Shown one piece after another: positions 1-9,690 of a stretch of DNA of 64,000 nt (its first letter is position 1; every line of letters starts with the position of its first letter). The position numbers and the translations under genes were made by a program. This DNA is from JAQUTK01 sp963677415. GTDB lineage: Bacteria > Bacteroidota > Bacteroidia > Bacteroidales > JAQUTK01. The DNA lies in contig CAXXFJ010000048.1 of NCBI GenBank assembly GCA_963677415.2, positions 175,490 to 239,489 of the forward strand, in the 5' to 3' direction. The notes under the pieces are model-generated. The model made no database searches, had not been told where the DNA came from, and saw only the letters and a program-made list of their open reading frames with translations.

Positions 1-1192
1 GCCCACACACTTCTTGTTCTGCTCCTTGGATATCTTGTTTTGTAAAGCGATAATCTCTTCCAGCCGCTTGATCTTTAGCTCTTCAGGACACATCATCTTT
101 AAGATGCTCAGAGGCAAAAGTGCCGGGGCGCTCTGAATATTTGAACATGAACGCACTGTCATATCCATACCTCTTTCATCAAGCTGAGGGTCTCTTGCTG
201 ATCTTCATCCGTCTCCGAGTGAAATCCACAGAAGAGATCAGTGCTTATGGCGCCATTCAGGAACTATACGGCGGATGGCAGCGATACGGTCCAGATACCA
301 TTCACGTGTATATTTTCTATTCATCAGTTTGAGGATTTTGTCGCTCCCCGACTGACAGGGAAGATGAATATAGCGACAGAGGTTCGGGTATTTAGCAATG
401 GCCTCCAGCGTTTCATCGCTCATATCTTTCGGATGAGAAGTCATAAACCGGATGCGCAATTCCAGGGGCTGCTTCAGCTACCATTGCCAGCAGGCGGGGG
501 AAGGTAATCACCGAGTCTCCTTTTGTATAGGAATAAGAATTCACATTCTGGCCCAGAAGAGTGACTTCTTTGTATCCTTTTACCTCTAAGTCTTTGAGTT
601 CTTTGAGGATACTTTCTGCATCGCGGCTCCGTTCCCTGCCACGGGTATACGGCACAATGCAATACGAACAGAAGTTATTGCATCCCCTCATGATGGAAAT
701 AAAACCACATATCTGTTTGCCGATACGAGCTGGAAGTACGTTGCGATAGGTCTCCGTTTGTGATAGATTGACGTTGATCGCTTTTTCTCCTTTTTCAACG
801 GCACCAATCAGATTAGGAAGATCCATGTAAGCATCCGGACCAGCCACCAGATCGACTCCATAATTGGAAATCAGATCCTCACGTACCCTTTCTGCCATAC
901 ATCCCAATACTCCAATGATCAAGTGTTTCTTTTTCTTCTTCAGAGACTGAAAATATTGAAGCCGTCCAAGCACTTTCTGTTCTGCGTTATCTCTTACCGA
1001 ACAAGTATTTACCAGGATGGCATCGGCATCCTCGATACGGTCAGTTATTTCATATCCATCCATTTGCAGGACGGATGTTACAACTTCGCTGTCTGCAACA
1101 TTCATTTGACAGCCATACGTTTCAAGAAACAACTTCTTAGAAGCTGTGTCGTTTTCACTATTTTTTTCGATAAAATCGGTTGAGTCTGACAT
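1..1192 (-). CDS. miaB: MiaB tRNA methylthiotransferase, partial at window edge and interrupted by four frameshifts
   Basis: Radical-SAM enzyme that adds the 2-methylthio group to isopentenyl-adenosine 37 of tRNA. The uninterrupted N-terminal part (1192 down to about 463) shows the UPF0004 cysteines (YGCQMN, NTCSVRD, LGCMAERV) and the radical-SAM cluster motif RGCNNFCSYC. After that the protein continues in other frames. One extra base near 462-463, one near 252-254, one near 166-171 and one near 86-88 each shift the frame by one. If each is removed, a continuous MiaB C-terminus can be read (for example PELRIRFMTSHPK, CAISTDLFCGFHSETDEDQ, FMFKYSERPGTFASEHL) and runs off position 1. All four defects are insertions and the residues between them look intact, which fits poor sequence quality near a contig end better than an old pseudogene. 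Start chosen at MSDSTDF, 1192. Identification is firm; functional state is uncertain. Confidence 0.88.
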
Positions 1193-1211
1193 TTTATGCC
1201 TATTTTTGAGG

Positions 1212-1219
1212 CAAAATTA
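1212..1219 (-). promoter_or_regulatory. Putative -7 box for miaB
   Basis: Minus-strand TAATTTTG matches the Bacteroides -7 consensus TAnnTTTG, about 20 bases upstream of the miaB start. No convincing -33 TTTG was seen. Confidence 0.45.
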
Positions 1220-1228
1220 CATAAAACT

Positions 1229-1678
1229 ATGGATAGTCTTGGTGATTGGGGGTACATAATAATGACAGTCGTCGTATTATTGATAAGTGTTCTTGGGAAG
1301 AAACCGAAGAAAGAGGACCAAAATCAGTTACCACGTAAGCAAGTGAAAGTTCCGCAAAGATCTATATTCCAGTCTCTTGATGAGGTTTTTGGTGAGGTCA
1401 AAGAGTTGAGAACAGATGTCAGAGAATGGAATTACGATTTCAAAGACGAACATCTTGACACCAGTCACAAAACAACTCCGCCTCCACCTCCTTCCTCCAT
1501 CAAAACCAACCATCCATCCGTTCCGGTCTCCACTCATTCGATTGGATCATCCAACGAATCCTGCACTGCGATGCCGGCAGAAACATCCACTTCCGAATCT
1601 TTTTTCTCATCACTTGACTTATGTGATATGAAGAAAGCTGTCATTTACTCGGAAATATTGAATAGAAAGTATAATTAA
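1229..1678 (+). CDS. Small membrane-anchored hypothetical protein
   Basis: 149 residues from the chosen ATG at 1229. The frame is open from 1196, but that longer start would overlap the miaB promoter region. Residues about 6-23 (GYIIMTVVVLLISVLG) form a single hydrophobic segment. It is followed by a basic stretch (GKKPKKEDQ), then a polar region that looks disordered, with a proline run (TTPPPPPSS) and Ser/Thr-rich sequence. The C-terminus is compact and charged (KKAVIYSEILNRKYN). I know of similar short proteins in Bacteroides but not of a function. It ends 16 bases before the CoA-transferase gene and is probably co-transcribed with it. Divergent from miaB. Confidence 0.7.
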   Translation: MDSLGDWGYIIMTVVVLLISVLGKKPKKEDQNQLPRKQVKVPQRSIFQSLDEVFGEVKELRTDVREWNYDFKDEHLDTSHKTTPPPPPSSIKTNHPSVPVSTHSIGSSNESCTAMPAETSTSESFFSSLDLCDMKKAVIYSEILNRKYN

Positions 1679-1694
1679 TAAACGTAACATACAT

Positions 1695-3191
1695 ATGGCT
1701 TTAAGATTTATATCTGCAGAAGAGGCTGCGGATTTTGTTTGTGATGGAGATCAGGTAGGTTTCAGTGGCTTTACAGCTGCTGGAGCACCCCGGGTAGTGC
1801 CCGGGTTTATTGCAAAAAAAGCAGAAGCAGAACATGCAGCAGGAAGACCTTTCCAGATTGGCGTGTTTACAGGTGCTTCTACAGGTGAGTTTCTTGATGG
1901 CGTGCTGGCTCGTGCTCATGCGATTAAAACACGTACACCTTATCAATCTACCAAAGATCTGCGTGCTTGCATCAACTCGAATGAGACTCAATATTTTGAT
2001 GTTCATCTTTCAGAACTTGCTCAAAGTTTGCGTAACAACTTCTACGGAAAGATAAATGTGGCTATCATTGAAGCTGCCGATATATCTGATAATGGGGAAA
2101 TAATACTTACAGCAGGTGTAGGTATTTCTCCTACAATCTGTGCTCTTGCTGACATAATAATCATCGAGTTAAACAAACAGCATCCAAAGGCTTTGCGGGG
2201 CATTCACGATATTTATGAACCAGAGGATGTCCCTTTCCGAAAGGATATTCCAATTTTTGCTCCGGCAGATCGTGCCGGTGTCCCTTACGTAAAAGTTGAT
2301 ATGAATAAAGTTGTCGGAATTGTTGAAACCGATGTTATGGGAGGAGGAAGTGAGTTCACTCCCGCGGATGAAGTAACTTGTCAGATTGGCTGTAATGTTT
2401 CTTTATTCCTCGAAAATGAGATGAAGGCTGGTCGTATTCCATCCTCTTTCTTGCCATTACAGTCTGGTGTAGGAAATGTAGCGAATGCAGTGCTTGGTTT
2501 TATGGGAGAAAACAAAAATATCCCGGCATTCAATATTTATACTGAAGTAATTCAAGACGCTGTTATTGCTTTAATGAAACAGGATCGTGTCAAATTTGCC
2601 AGCGGTTGTTCGTTGACATTAAGTCAAAGTGTATTGCAAGAGGTGTATAATGACCTGGATTATTTCAAACCGAAATTGGTGCTTCGTCCACAGGAGATTT
2701 CCAATAATCCGGCTCTGGTACGTCGTATGGGGCTAATTACAATCAATACAGCACTTGAGGCTGATATATATGGAAATATTAATTCCACTCATGTCTGCGG
2801 AACAAAAATGATGAACGGTATTGGTGGATCTGGAGATTTTACCCGTAATGCGTATCTTCCGATTTTCACAACTCCTTCTATTGCCAAGGGAGGAAAGATC
2901 AGTTCTATCGTTCCGATGGTTTCACATGCTGATCACTCTGAGCACTCGGTTAAAGTTCTTATCACTGAATTAGGTGTTGCCGATCTGAGAGGGAAATCAC
3001 CTATCCAACGGGCTAAACTAATTATTGATAATTGTGTTCATCCAGAGTACAAAGAAATGATGTATGACTATCTGAGAATAGCAGGAAAAGGGCATACTCC
3101 TCATAATTTACGTGCTTGTTTTGCACTTCATAATGAGTTGAATGACTCTGGTGATATGCGTAATACAGATTTTAGCAAGTATCTAAAATAA
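1695..3191 (+). CDS. Acetyl-CoA hydrolase/transferase family protein (succinate:acetate CoA-transferase type)
   Basis: 498 residues, the usual length of the Cat1/AarC/ScpC-like CoA-transferases that move CoA between succinyl-, acetyl- or propionyl-CoA and the free acids. The N-terminal half carries the GFSGFTAAGAPRVVP region. The candidate catalytic glutamate lies in IYTEVIQDA near residue 283. The glycine-rich CoA-binding loop GIGGSGDFTRNAY lies near residue 376. In Bacteroides such an enzyme would serve succinate/propionate/acetate fermentation. Substrate preference cannot be read from sequence. The stop is 10 bases before nadB, so the two are probably co-transcribed. Confidence 0.88.
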   Translation: MALRFISAEEAADFVCDGDQVGFSGFTAAGAPRVVPGFIAKKAEAEHAAGRPFQIGVFTGASTGEFLDGVLARAHAIKTRTPYQSTKDLRACINSNETQYFDVHLSELAQSLRNNFYGKINVAIIEAADISDNGEIILTAGVGISPTICALADIIIIELNKQHPKALRGIHDIYEPEDVPFRKDIPIFAPADRAGVPYVKVDMNKVVGIVETDVMGGGSEFTPADEVTCQIGCNVSLFLENEMKAGRIPSSFLPLQSGVGNVANAVLGFMGENKNIPAFNIYTEVIQDAVIALMKQDRVKFASGCSLTLSQSVLQEVYNDLDYFKPKLVLRPQEISNNPALVRRMGLITINTALEADIYGNINSTHVCGTKMMNGIGGSGDFTRNAYLPIFTTPSIAKGGKISSIVPMVSHADHSEHSVKVLITELGVADLRGKSPIQRAKLIIDNCVHPEYKEMMYDYLRIAGKGHTPHNLRACFALHNELNDSGDMRNTDFSKYLK

Positions 3192-3201
3192 AAAATTAAT
3201 C

Positions 3202-4773
3202 GTGACTCGAAAGTTTGATTTTCTGGTTATTGGCAGTGGTGTTGCCGGATTGAGCTATGCACTGAAGGTTGCAGATAAAGGTACAGTGGCAGTCATCTGT
3301 AAGGATAAGATGGATGTCGCTAATACCTTCTATGCGCAAGGTGGGGTTGCTTCTGTGACCAATGTGCAGGTCGATAACTTTGAGAAACATATTCAGGACA
3401 CGATGGTAGCCGGCGATATGATCGGCGATATTAATGCGGTGACTAAAGTGGTCGAAGAGGCACCCGCTCAGATACAGAAACTAATCGACTGGGGGGTAAA
3501 CTTTGACAAGGATGAATCAGGAAACTTTGATCTGCATCGCGAAGGTGGCCATTCCGAGTTTCGCATTCTTCACCACAAAGACAATACCGGAGCAGAAATT
3601 CAGGAGAGCCTTGTGCGTGCCGTACAAAGACATCCAAATATTTGTGTTTTTGAATTCTGTTTTGCCGTAGAAATAATTACCCAGCATCATCTGGGTGTAG
3701 TAGTGACTCGTCAGACTCCTGATATCGAGTGTTACGGAGCATATATTCTTGACCTGAAAACGAAGAAAGTAGATACCTTTTTATCTCGCGTTACGTTGAT
3801 GGCAACGGGTGGTGTTGGCAATGTCTATCAGACGACAACCAACCCGCGCGTAGCTACCGGTGACGGTATTGCTATGGTGTATCGTGCAAAAGGAACAGTG
3901 AAAGATATGGAATTTGTCCAGTTTCACCCGACTGCATTATACCATCCGGGTGACCGTCCTTCTTTTCTTATTACTGAAGCAATGCGTGGTTATGGAGGGA
4001 TATTACGTACGCTTGATGGGAAAGAATTCATGCAGAAATATGATAAACGTCTCTCTCTTGCTCCGCGCGATATTGTGGCACGTGCGATTGATAATGAAAT
4101 GAAGAATCGTGGAGACGATCATGTCTATCTGGATGTGACTCATAAAAACTCCGAACAAACAAAATTACATTTCCCAAATATCTACGCAAAATGTCTCAGT
4201 TTGGGATTAGATATTACAAAAGATTATATTCCGGTTGCTCCGGCTGCTCATTATCTCTGTGGAGGTATAAATGTGGATTTGAATGCTCACTCTTCTATCA
4301 ACAGACTATATGCAGTTGGTGAATGTTCCTGTACCGGACTTCATGGTGGAAATCGTCTGGCTTCTAATTCTCTGATTGAGGCTGTGGTCTATGCGGACGC
4401 TGCGGCGAAAGACAGTCTGACCAATTTAGGTCGGTTTGAATATAAGAAAAATATCCCTGCGTGGAATGACGAGGGAACAACTCTTCCTGAGGAGATGGTT
4501 CTCATCACACAGAGCGCAAGAGAGGTACAACAGATTATGAGTACCTATGTGGGCATTGTCCGTACTGATCTTCGTTTGAAGCGTGCTTGGGATCGGCTGG
4601 ATATTATTTATGAAGAGACGGAGAGCTTGTTTCAGCGTTCCATCGCATCAAGAGAAATCTGCGAATTGCGTAATATGATTAATGTGGGATACCTTATCAT
4701 GCGTCAGGCTATTGAGCGAAAAGAGAGTGTCGGACTGCATTATAACATTGATCATCCACACCGGAAGAGTTGA
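3202..4773 (+). CDS. nadB: L-aspartate oxidase
   Basis: FAD-dependent oxidation of L-aspartate to iminoaspartate, first step of de novo NAD synthesis. 523 residues. The N-terminal Rossmann motif is VIGSGVAGLSYAL. Further family motifs are YAQGGVASV, HREGGHSEFRILH, QFHPTALYHPG and, near the C-terminus, HGGNRLASNSLIEAVVYA. The start is a GTG at 3202, which gives MTRKFDFLVIGSG directly before the FAD-binding fold. It lies 10 bases behind the CoA-transferase gene. No nadA or nadC is present in this window. Confidence 0.93.
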   Translation: MTRKFDFLVIGSGVAGLSYALKVADKGTVAVICKDKMDVANTFYAQGGVASVTNVQVDNFEKHIQDTMVAGDMIGDINAVTKVVEEAPAQIQKLIDWGVNFDKDESGNFDLHREGGHSEFRILHHKDNTGAEIQESLVRAVQRHPNICVFEFCFAVEIITQHHLGVVVTRQTPDIECYGAYILDLKTKKVDTFLSRVTLMATGGVGNVYQTTTNPRVATGDGIAMVYRAKGTVKDMEFVQFHPTALYHPGDRPSFLITEAMRGYGGILRTLDGKEFMQKYDKRLSLAPRDIVARAIDNEMKNRGDDHVYLDVTHKNSEQTKLHFPNIYAKCLSLGLDITKDYIPVAPAAHYLCGGINVDLNAHSSINRLYAVGECSCTGLHGGNRLASNSLIEAVVYADAAAKDSLTNLGRFEYKKNIPAWNDEGTTLPEEMVLITQSAREVQQIMSTYVGIVRTDLRLKRAWDRLDIIYEETESLFQRSIASREICELRNMINVGYLIMRQAIERKESVGLHYNIDHPHRKS

Positions 4774-4882
4774 ATCCCAAGTTGCTATGACTCTTGCAAT
4801 ATTTGTAATTCGTCTCTACATGGGTGCTATCCTATTTGTATAATTTTATTCTGTGTATCACCTCTTTATTTGCAGAAATGTT

Positions 4883-4890
4883 TAACTTTG
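4883..4890 (+). promoter_or_regulatory. Putative -7 box for the M3 peptidase gene
   Basis: TAACTTTG matches TAnnTTTG and lies 18 bases before the ATG at 4909. This also argues against the upstream TTG at 4870 as start codon. No clear -33 element. Confidence 0.45.
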
Positions 4891-4908
4891 CGAATACTTT
4901 ATGATTAC

Positions 4909-7008
4909 ATGGAATTGAAATATAATTTATTACTTGCTTTCTTATTATCTGCTCTAGTTATGATGCCAGACAACAATCCTTTTTTCTCGGAACTTGACAC
5001 TCCGCACCAGACTTTCCCTTTTGATAAAATAAATAATGATCATTACGAACCGGCATTCCTGAGAGGAATGGAGGAACATAATGCTGATATTGATTCTATT
5101 ATCAAAAATCCGGCACTGCCTGATTTTAAAAATACGATTGAGGCTTTAGAACAATCAGGCAAACTACTGAATAAGGTCAGTCAAATCTTCTTTGCATTAG
5201 AAAGCGCTGAGAGTAATGACGAAATGATGGAGATATCTCAACGTCTCTCTCCTCTGTTATCAGAACATTCCAACAATATCAGCCTTAATCAACAATTATT
5301 TGAACGGGTACAGGCCGTATATAATAAACGTGATTCCCTAAGTCTTAATTTGGAAGAGAGCAAACTGTTGCAGGATACCTATGATGGGTTTGTGCGTAGA
5401 GGTGCCAACCTGAGTCCCGGGGATAAGGAGATATTTCGCAAACTCTCCTCCGAACTGAGTCTTATTTCCCTCACATTTGGTCAGAATATTCTGAAAGAAA
5501 CAAATCTGTTTGAAATGCAGCTTACCGAAAAAGAAGAACTGGCAGGATTACCAGAAGATGTCATTGCTATGGCTGCTATGGAAGCTAAAGATAAAGGAAA
5601 GGAGGGATGGATTTTTACGTTGAGTTATCCCAGCTATGTTCCTTTCATGAAATATTCTGAAGTCAGAGAACTTCGGGAGAAATTATACAGGGCTTATAAT
5701 TCTCGCTGTGCACATGGTGGTGAATATGATAACCGCGAAAATATGAAAAGAATCGCGGCGCTGCGTCTTGAAATAGCACGGTTGTTGGGTTTTTCCACAT
5801 ATGCTGACTATGTATTAAAACGCCGTATGGCTGAAGATACCGGAAAAGTATTTCAGTTGCTGGATCAATTGTCTAAGGCTTATAAACCGACAGCTCTTCA
5901 GGATGTAAAGGATGTCGAAGATTATGCCATCGCTAGTGAAGGAAAAAATGTAACTCTGATGCCGTGGGACTGGAGTTTCTACTCGGAAAGACTGAAAAAG
6001 TCAAAATATGATCTGAATGATGAGTTGCTACGTCCTTATTTTGAATTGAGCAAGGTGAAACAAGGAGTGTTTGATCTTGCTACTTCTTTATATGGTATTA
6101 CGTTTCAAAGAAATGAGAAGATACCTGTCTATCATCCGGATGTGGAGGCTTTTGATGTGTTGGATAAAGATGGCACATTCCTGGCTGTGCTTTATACAGA
6201 CTTTCATCCAAGAAAGGGTAAACAAAACGGAGCTTGGATGACTAGCTTCCGTGATCAGTATAGGGAAAATGGGGTGGAAGTAAGACCTCATATAACAATC
6301 GTGATGAACTTCACCAAACCAACTGCCGACAAACCTTCCCTGATTACATTTGATGAATTCCAAACGTTGCTTCATGAGTTTGGACATGCCTTGCACGGGA
6401 TGTTTGCCTCTGGCAACTATGCCTCACTGAGTGGAACTAATGTCTATCGCGACTTCGTGGAACTTCCTTCACAGCTGATGGAAAACTTTAGTACTGAGAA
6501 AGAGTATCTGGATAAGTTTGCACGACATTATCTGACGGGTGAAAGGATTCCTTCTGAGTATATTAAACGAATCAAGGATGCAGCACACTATAATGCTGCT
6601 TATGCTTGTTTGCGCCAACTTTCTTTTGGATATTTGGACATGGCTTGGCATACTTTGGAAAAACCCTATGAAGGTGATGTGGCTGCTTTTGAGAATAAGG
6701 CTACTGAGAAGGTTAAGTTGCTTCCAGATGTAGATGAAACGATGTTTGGCTCTTCATTCTCACATATATTTGCCGGGGGATATGCAGCAGGTTATTACAG
6801 TTATAAATGGGCGGAAGTCCTTGATGCGGATGCATTTTCTCTTTTTAAAAGCAAAGGAATCTTTAATCAGAATGTCGCGGATGCTTTTCGTAGAGAAATT
6901 CTTTCCAAAGGAGGAGTAGAGCATCCGATGACTATCTATAAGCGTTTTAAAGGAGGTGAACCAACGATTGAAGCTTTGTTATTGCGCGACAATATTTTAA
7001 AACAATAA
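4909..7008 (+). CDS. dcp: M3 family peptidyl-dipeptidase (Dcp-like zinc metallopeptidase)
   Basis: 699 residues from ATG 4909, typical of the thimet oligopeptidase/Dcp family, which cleaves dipeptides from peptide C-termini. The zinc site is LLHEFGHALHGMF (HExxH) near residue 488, with the third ligand expected in the downstream glutamate of YRDFVELPSQLMENF. Other family motifs are GAWMTSFRDQY and SSFSHIFAGGYAAGYYSY. The hydrophobic N-terminus (YNLLLAFLLSALVM) suggests a signal peptide and a periplasmic enzyme. The frame is open from a TTG at 4870, but the promoter box at 4883 favours 4909. It is followed after 18 bases by the dCMP deaminase gene. Confidence 0.9.
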   Translation: MELKYNLLLAFLLSALVMMPDNNPFFSELDTPHQTFPFDKINNDHYEPAFLRGMEEHNADIDSIIKNPALPDFKNTIEALEQSGKLLNKVSQIFFALESAESNDEMMEISQRLSPLLSEHSNNISLNQQLFERVQAVYNKRDSLSLNLEESKLLQDTYDGFVRRGANLSPGDKEIFRKLSSELSLISLTFGQNILKETNLFEMQLTEKEELAGLPEDVIAMAAMEAKDKGKEGWIFTLSYPSYVPFMKYSEVRELREKLYRAYNSRCAHGGEYDNRENMKRIAALRLEIARLLGFSTYADYVLKRRMAEDTGKVFQLLDQLSKAYKPTALQDVKDVEDYAIASEGKNVTLMPWDWSFYSERLKKSKYDLNDELLRPYFELSKVKQGVFDLATSLYGITFQRNEKIPVYHPDVEAFDVLDKDGTFLAVLYTDFHPRKGKQNGAWMTSFRDQYRENGVEVRPHITIVMNFTKPTADKPSLITFDEFQTLLHEFGHALHGMFASGNYASLSGTNVYRDFVELPSQLMENFSTEKEYLDKFARHYLTGERIPSEYIKRIKDAAHYNAAYACLRQLSFGYLDMAWHTLEKPYEGDVAAFENKATEKVKLLPDVDETMFGSSFSHIFAGGYAAGYYSYKWAEVLDADAFSLFKSKGIFNQNVADAFRREILSKGGVEHPMTIYKRFKGGEPTIEALLLRDNILKQ

Positions 7009-7026
7009 GCACTTCTAGCAAATAAA

Positions 7027-7464
7027 ATGGAATACAAAGAGAAAAGGAAAATAGAAGTGGATGGAAGATATATGAAAATGGCGTATATCTGGTCAGAAAA
7101 CTCCTATTGTCAACGTAGAAAGGTTGGTGCAATTCTTGTGAAGGATCAGATGATTATCTCGGATGGATATAACGGAACACCTTCGGGTTTTGAAAATGTA
7201 TGTGAAGATGAGAATGGCCGTACTTATTCGTATGTGCTGCATGCTGAGGCAAACGCGATATCAAAAGTTGCCAGGTCTAATAACAGTAGTCTGGGATCAA
7301 CACTATATGTAACCTCTTCTCCTTGTATTGAATGCGCCAAACTGATTGTCCAGGCTGGCATTAAACGAGTAGTTTATGCTGAGAAATACCGATTGGAGGA
7401 TGGGCTGGATTTGTTGAAGAAAGCAGGAATTGAAGTTCAATACATCGACACTAACGAAAAATGA
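7027..7464 (+). CDS. Deoxycytidylate (dCMP) deaminase / ComEB-type cytidine deaminase
   Basis: 145 residues. Zinc-dependent deamination of dCMP to dUMP, feeding thymidylate synthesis. The catalytic motif HAEANAI holds the zinc-binding His and the proton-shuttling Glu, and SSPCIECAKLI holds the PCxxC zinc ligands. The CRRKVGAIL-type N-terminal motif of the family is present as CQRRKVGAILV. Its stop overlaps the start of the S41 protease gene by four bases (ATGA), so translation of the two is probably coupled. Confidence 0.9.
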   Translation: MEYKEKRKIEVDGRYMKMAYIWSENSYCQRRKVGAILVKDQMIISDGYNGTPSGFENVCEDENGRTYSYVLHAEANAISKVARSNNSSLGSTLYVTSSPCIECAKLIVQAGIKRVVYAEKYRLEDGLDLLKKAGIEVQYIDTNEK

Positions 7465-9116
7465 ATATGAGTATGAAAGGTGTAAACAAGTCTCTTCCTC
7501 TGATTATTGCACTCTGCATTGCAGGTGGGGTAATTCTGGGCTATTTTTTGACAATAAATACCTTGAATAATGGTGGGCGAAAGGGAGAATCATCAAATAA
7601 GCTGGATCTTCTTATGGATGTTATCCATCGCGAATACGTTGACTCTTTGAGCGACTCTACTGTTATAGAGAAGGCGATTCCACATATACTGGCAGAGCTT
7701 GATCCTCATTCGAGATATATCCCATCCAAAGATGTAGACGCAGTTAATAAAGAACTTGAAGGAACATTTAGTGGTATTGGTGTTATCTTTATCTTGAAAG
7801 AAGACACGATTACAGTTACAGATGTTGTAGCTGGTGGACCTTCTGCTAGAGCTGGTCTGATGAAGTGGGATCGTATCGTTATGATAAATGATACTGTATC
7901 TGCTGGTACGAGTCTGAAACAGACTGATGTGATTAAGAAACTTCGTGGAAAAAAGGATTCGAAGGTTAAACTTGGCATAAAACGGAAGGGCCTCGAAGAT
8001 TTGAAGTATGTGACTGTTACGCGTGGAGATATACCTGTTAGCAGTGTGAGTGTTTCTTATAGAGTAAGTGATGATATTGGATATATCAAAGTTACGCAGT
8101 TCGGATCAAACACATATCAGGACTTTTTGCTTGCAATAGCAAAACTTAAAAAACAGCGCTGCAATAGCTTTATCATTGACTTAAGGGATAACCCTGGAGG
8201 TTTTCTTGATGCAACAATCAATATGGTTAATGAGTTTCTTCCTGCTGGCAAACTGATTGTCTATACTGAGGGAAAAGCATATCCGCGAAATGAGTCGTAT
8301 TCAAATGGGGAAGGATCCTGCCAGCATTCTCCTGTTATTGTACTGATTGATGAGATCTCTGCTTCTGCAAGTGAAATATTTGCTGGTGCAATTCAGGATA
8401 ATGATCGTGGATTGATCATTGGTCGCCGTTCTTTTGGAAAGGGACTCGTACAAAGCCAGCCTTCGTTTTCCGATGGCTCTGCTATTCGATTGACTATTGC
8501 CCGCTATTATACTCCATCAGGACGCTGCATTCAGAAGCCATATAAGCCAGGTCATGAGGCTGACTATGAAGATGAGGTGTATCAACGTTACCTCCACGGA
8601 GAGTTTTCCAGCAAGGATAGTATCAAACAGAATGACTCTCTTCGTTTTGAAACCCCATCAGGAAGACCTGTCTATGGAGGTGGAGGGATCACTCCCGATA
8701 TCTTCGTTCCTCTCGACTCGCTGGGTTGGACCACATATTCAAAAACTGTTATCAGTAAGGGGTTGGTTCAAACTTTTGCATTCAATTATGTAGATGCGCA
8801 TGCTGAAGAACTAAAGGAATATAAACATTATTGGCCTTTGCTGGAATATCTCAATGGATTGGATCTGATTTCTGATTTTGTGGATTATGCAGAAACAAAG
8901 GGGGTCAATCGTCGTCCATATTTGATTGACATCTCGAAGAATATGCTTGATACAGATATTAAGGCGTTCATTGGACAATATTTGCTCGGTGATGAGGCGT
9001 ATTATCCAATAATCTTCCAATTGGATGCGGCTTATAAACGGGCTGTTCAAGAATTAAAAGTGAAAAGCAATCCAATACTGACGATGTCTCTTCAGGCAAT
9101 TGAAAACAATGAATAG
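7461..9116 (+). CDS. S41 family carboxy-terminal processing protease (CtpA/Tsp-like)
   Basis: 551 residues. An N-terminal signal anchor at about 11-30 (LPLIIALCIAGGVILGYFL) places the protease in the periplasm. A PDZ domain follows (about 85-165, GTFSGIGVIF to KLGIKRKG). The S41 core carries the nucleophile region ISASASEIFAGAIQDN and the general-base lysine in RRSFGKGLVQ. The C-terminal 150 residues are an extension often seen in Bacteroidetes members. It overlaps the dCMP deaminase by 4 bases and the next gene by 8. Likely role: trimming or degrading envelope proteins from their C-termini; the substrate is unknown. Confidence 0.9.
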   Translation: MNMSMKGVNKSLPLIIALCIAGGVILGYFLTINTLNNGGRKGESSNKLDLLMDVIHREYVDSLSDSTVIEKAIPHILAELDPHSRYIPSKDVDAVNKELEGTFSGIGVIFILKEDTITVTDVVAGGPSARAGLMKWDRIVMINDTVSAGTSLKQTDVIKKLRGKKDSKVKLGIKRKGLEDLKYVTVTRGDIPVSSVSVSYRVSDDIGYIKVTQFGSNTYQDFLLAIAKLKKQRCNSFIIDLRDNPGGFLDATINMVNEFLPAGKLIVYTEGKAYPRNESYSNGEGSCQHSPVIVLIDEISASASEIFAGAIQDNDRGLIIGRRSFGKGLVQSQPSFSDGSAIRLTIARYYTPSGRCIQKPYKPGHEADYEDEVYQRYLHGEFSSKDSIKQNDSLRFETPSGRPVYGGGGITPDIFVPLDSLGWTTYSKTVISKGLVQTFAFNYVDAHAEELKEYKHYWPLLEYLNGLDLISDFVDYAETKGVNRRPYLIDISKNMLDTDIKAFIGQYLLGDEAYYPIIFQLDAAYKRAVQELKVKSNPILTMSLQAIENNE

Positions 9117-9690
9117 TGTTGAGGAACAGAAAACAGATTTACGGAAATGGATAGCTAATAAGAAGAAAGAGTTCTCTCTTTCCGTTTTGGAGGAGAGGTC
9201 TGATATTCTTCTTCAAATTATTGAATTGCTTCCTGAGTTTGTCAATGCTAAGACTGTTTTTCTTTATTATTCAATGCCAGATGAAGTTGCAACTCACGCT
9301 TTTGTAAAGAAATGGTCCAATACTAAATGCATCTATCTTCCTGTTATCGAAGCGGATGAAATGAAGCTTCGTGAGTATTCTCCCAATGAAGGATTGATTA
9401 CGGGATCTTTTAATATCAAGGAACCACAAGGAGCGCTCTGCAAAGATTTCGAAGTCATTGACTTTGCAATGGTTCCTGGTGTCGCTTTTGATCGTCATGG
9501 TTTCCGAATGGGACGTGGAAAAGCTTATTATGATCGTGTCTTACCTTTGTTGGTTTGCTCAAAAGTTGGAGTTTGCTTTGACTTTCAGTTGATGGATAAA
9601 GTTCCGCTTGATGAGTGGGATGTTCCGATGGATTTTGTAGTCACAGAACTTGGGTTGATTACACCCAAGAGCAGAAATCACTCCACGTAA
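9109..9690 (+). CDS. 5-formyltetrahydrofolate cyclo-ligase
   Basis: 193 residues from ATG 9109, which overlaps the upstream stop; an in-frame ATG at 9100 is also possible. Converts 5-formyl-THF to 5,10-methenyl-THF using ATP. The family signature is present as FRMGRGKAYYDRVLP, with the upstream MVPGVAFDRHG motif. The N-terminus (LRKWIANKKKEFS) fits the usual substrate-binding helix. Its 3' end overlaps the 3' end of the convergent HAD gene by 32 bases, leaving no room for a classical terminator between them. Confidence 0.9.
   Translation: MNSVEEQKTDLRKWIANKKKEFSLSVLEERSDILLQIIELLPEFVNAKTVFLYYSMPDEVATHAFVKKWSNTKCIYLPVIEADEMKLREYSPNEGLITGSFNIKEPQGALCKDFEVIDFAMVPGVAFDRHGFRMGRGKAYYDRVLPLLVCSKVGVCFDFQLMDKVPLDEWDVPMDFVVTELGLITPKSRNHST

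Noticed and set aside
4774..4908. Possible small RNA or leader peptide between nadB and the M3 peptidase gene
   Set aside because: No stable hairpin or plausible open frame was found; only the -7 box could be supported.
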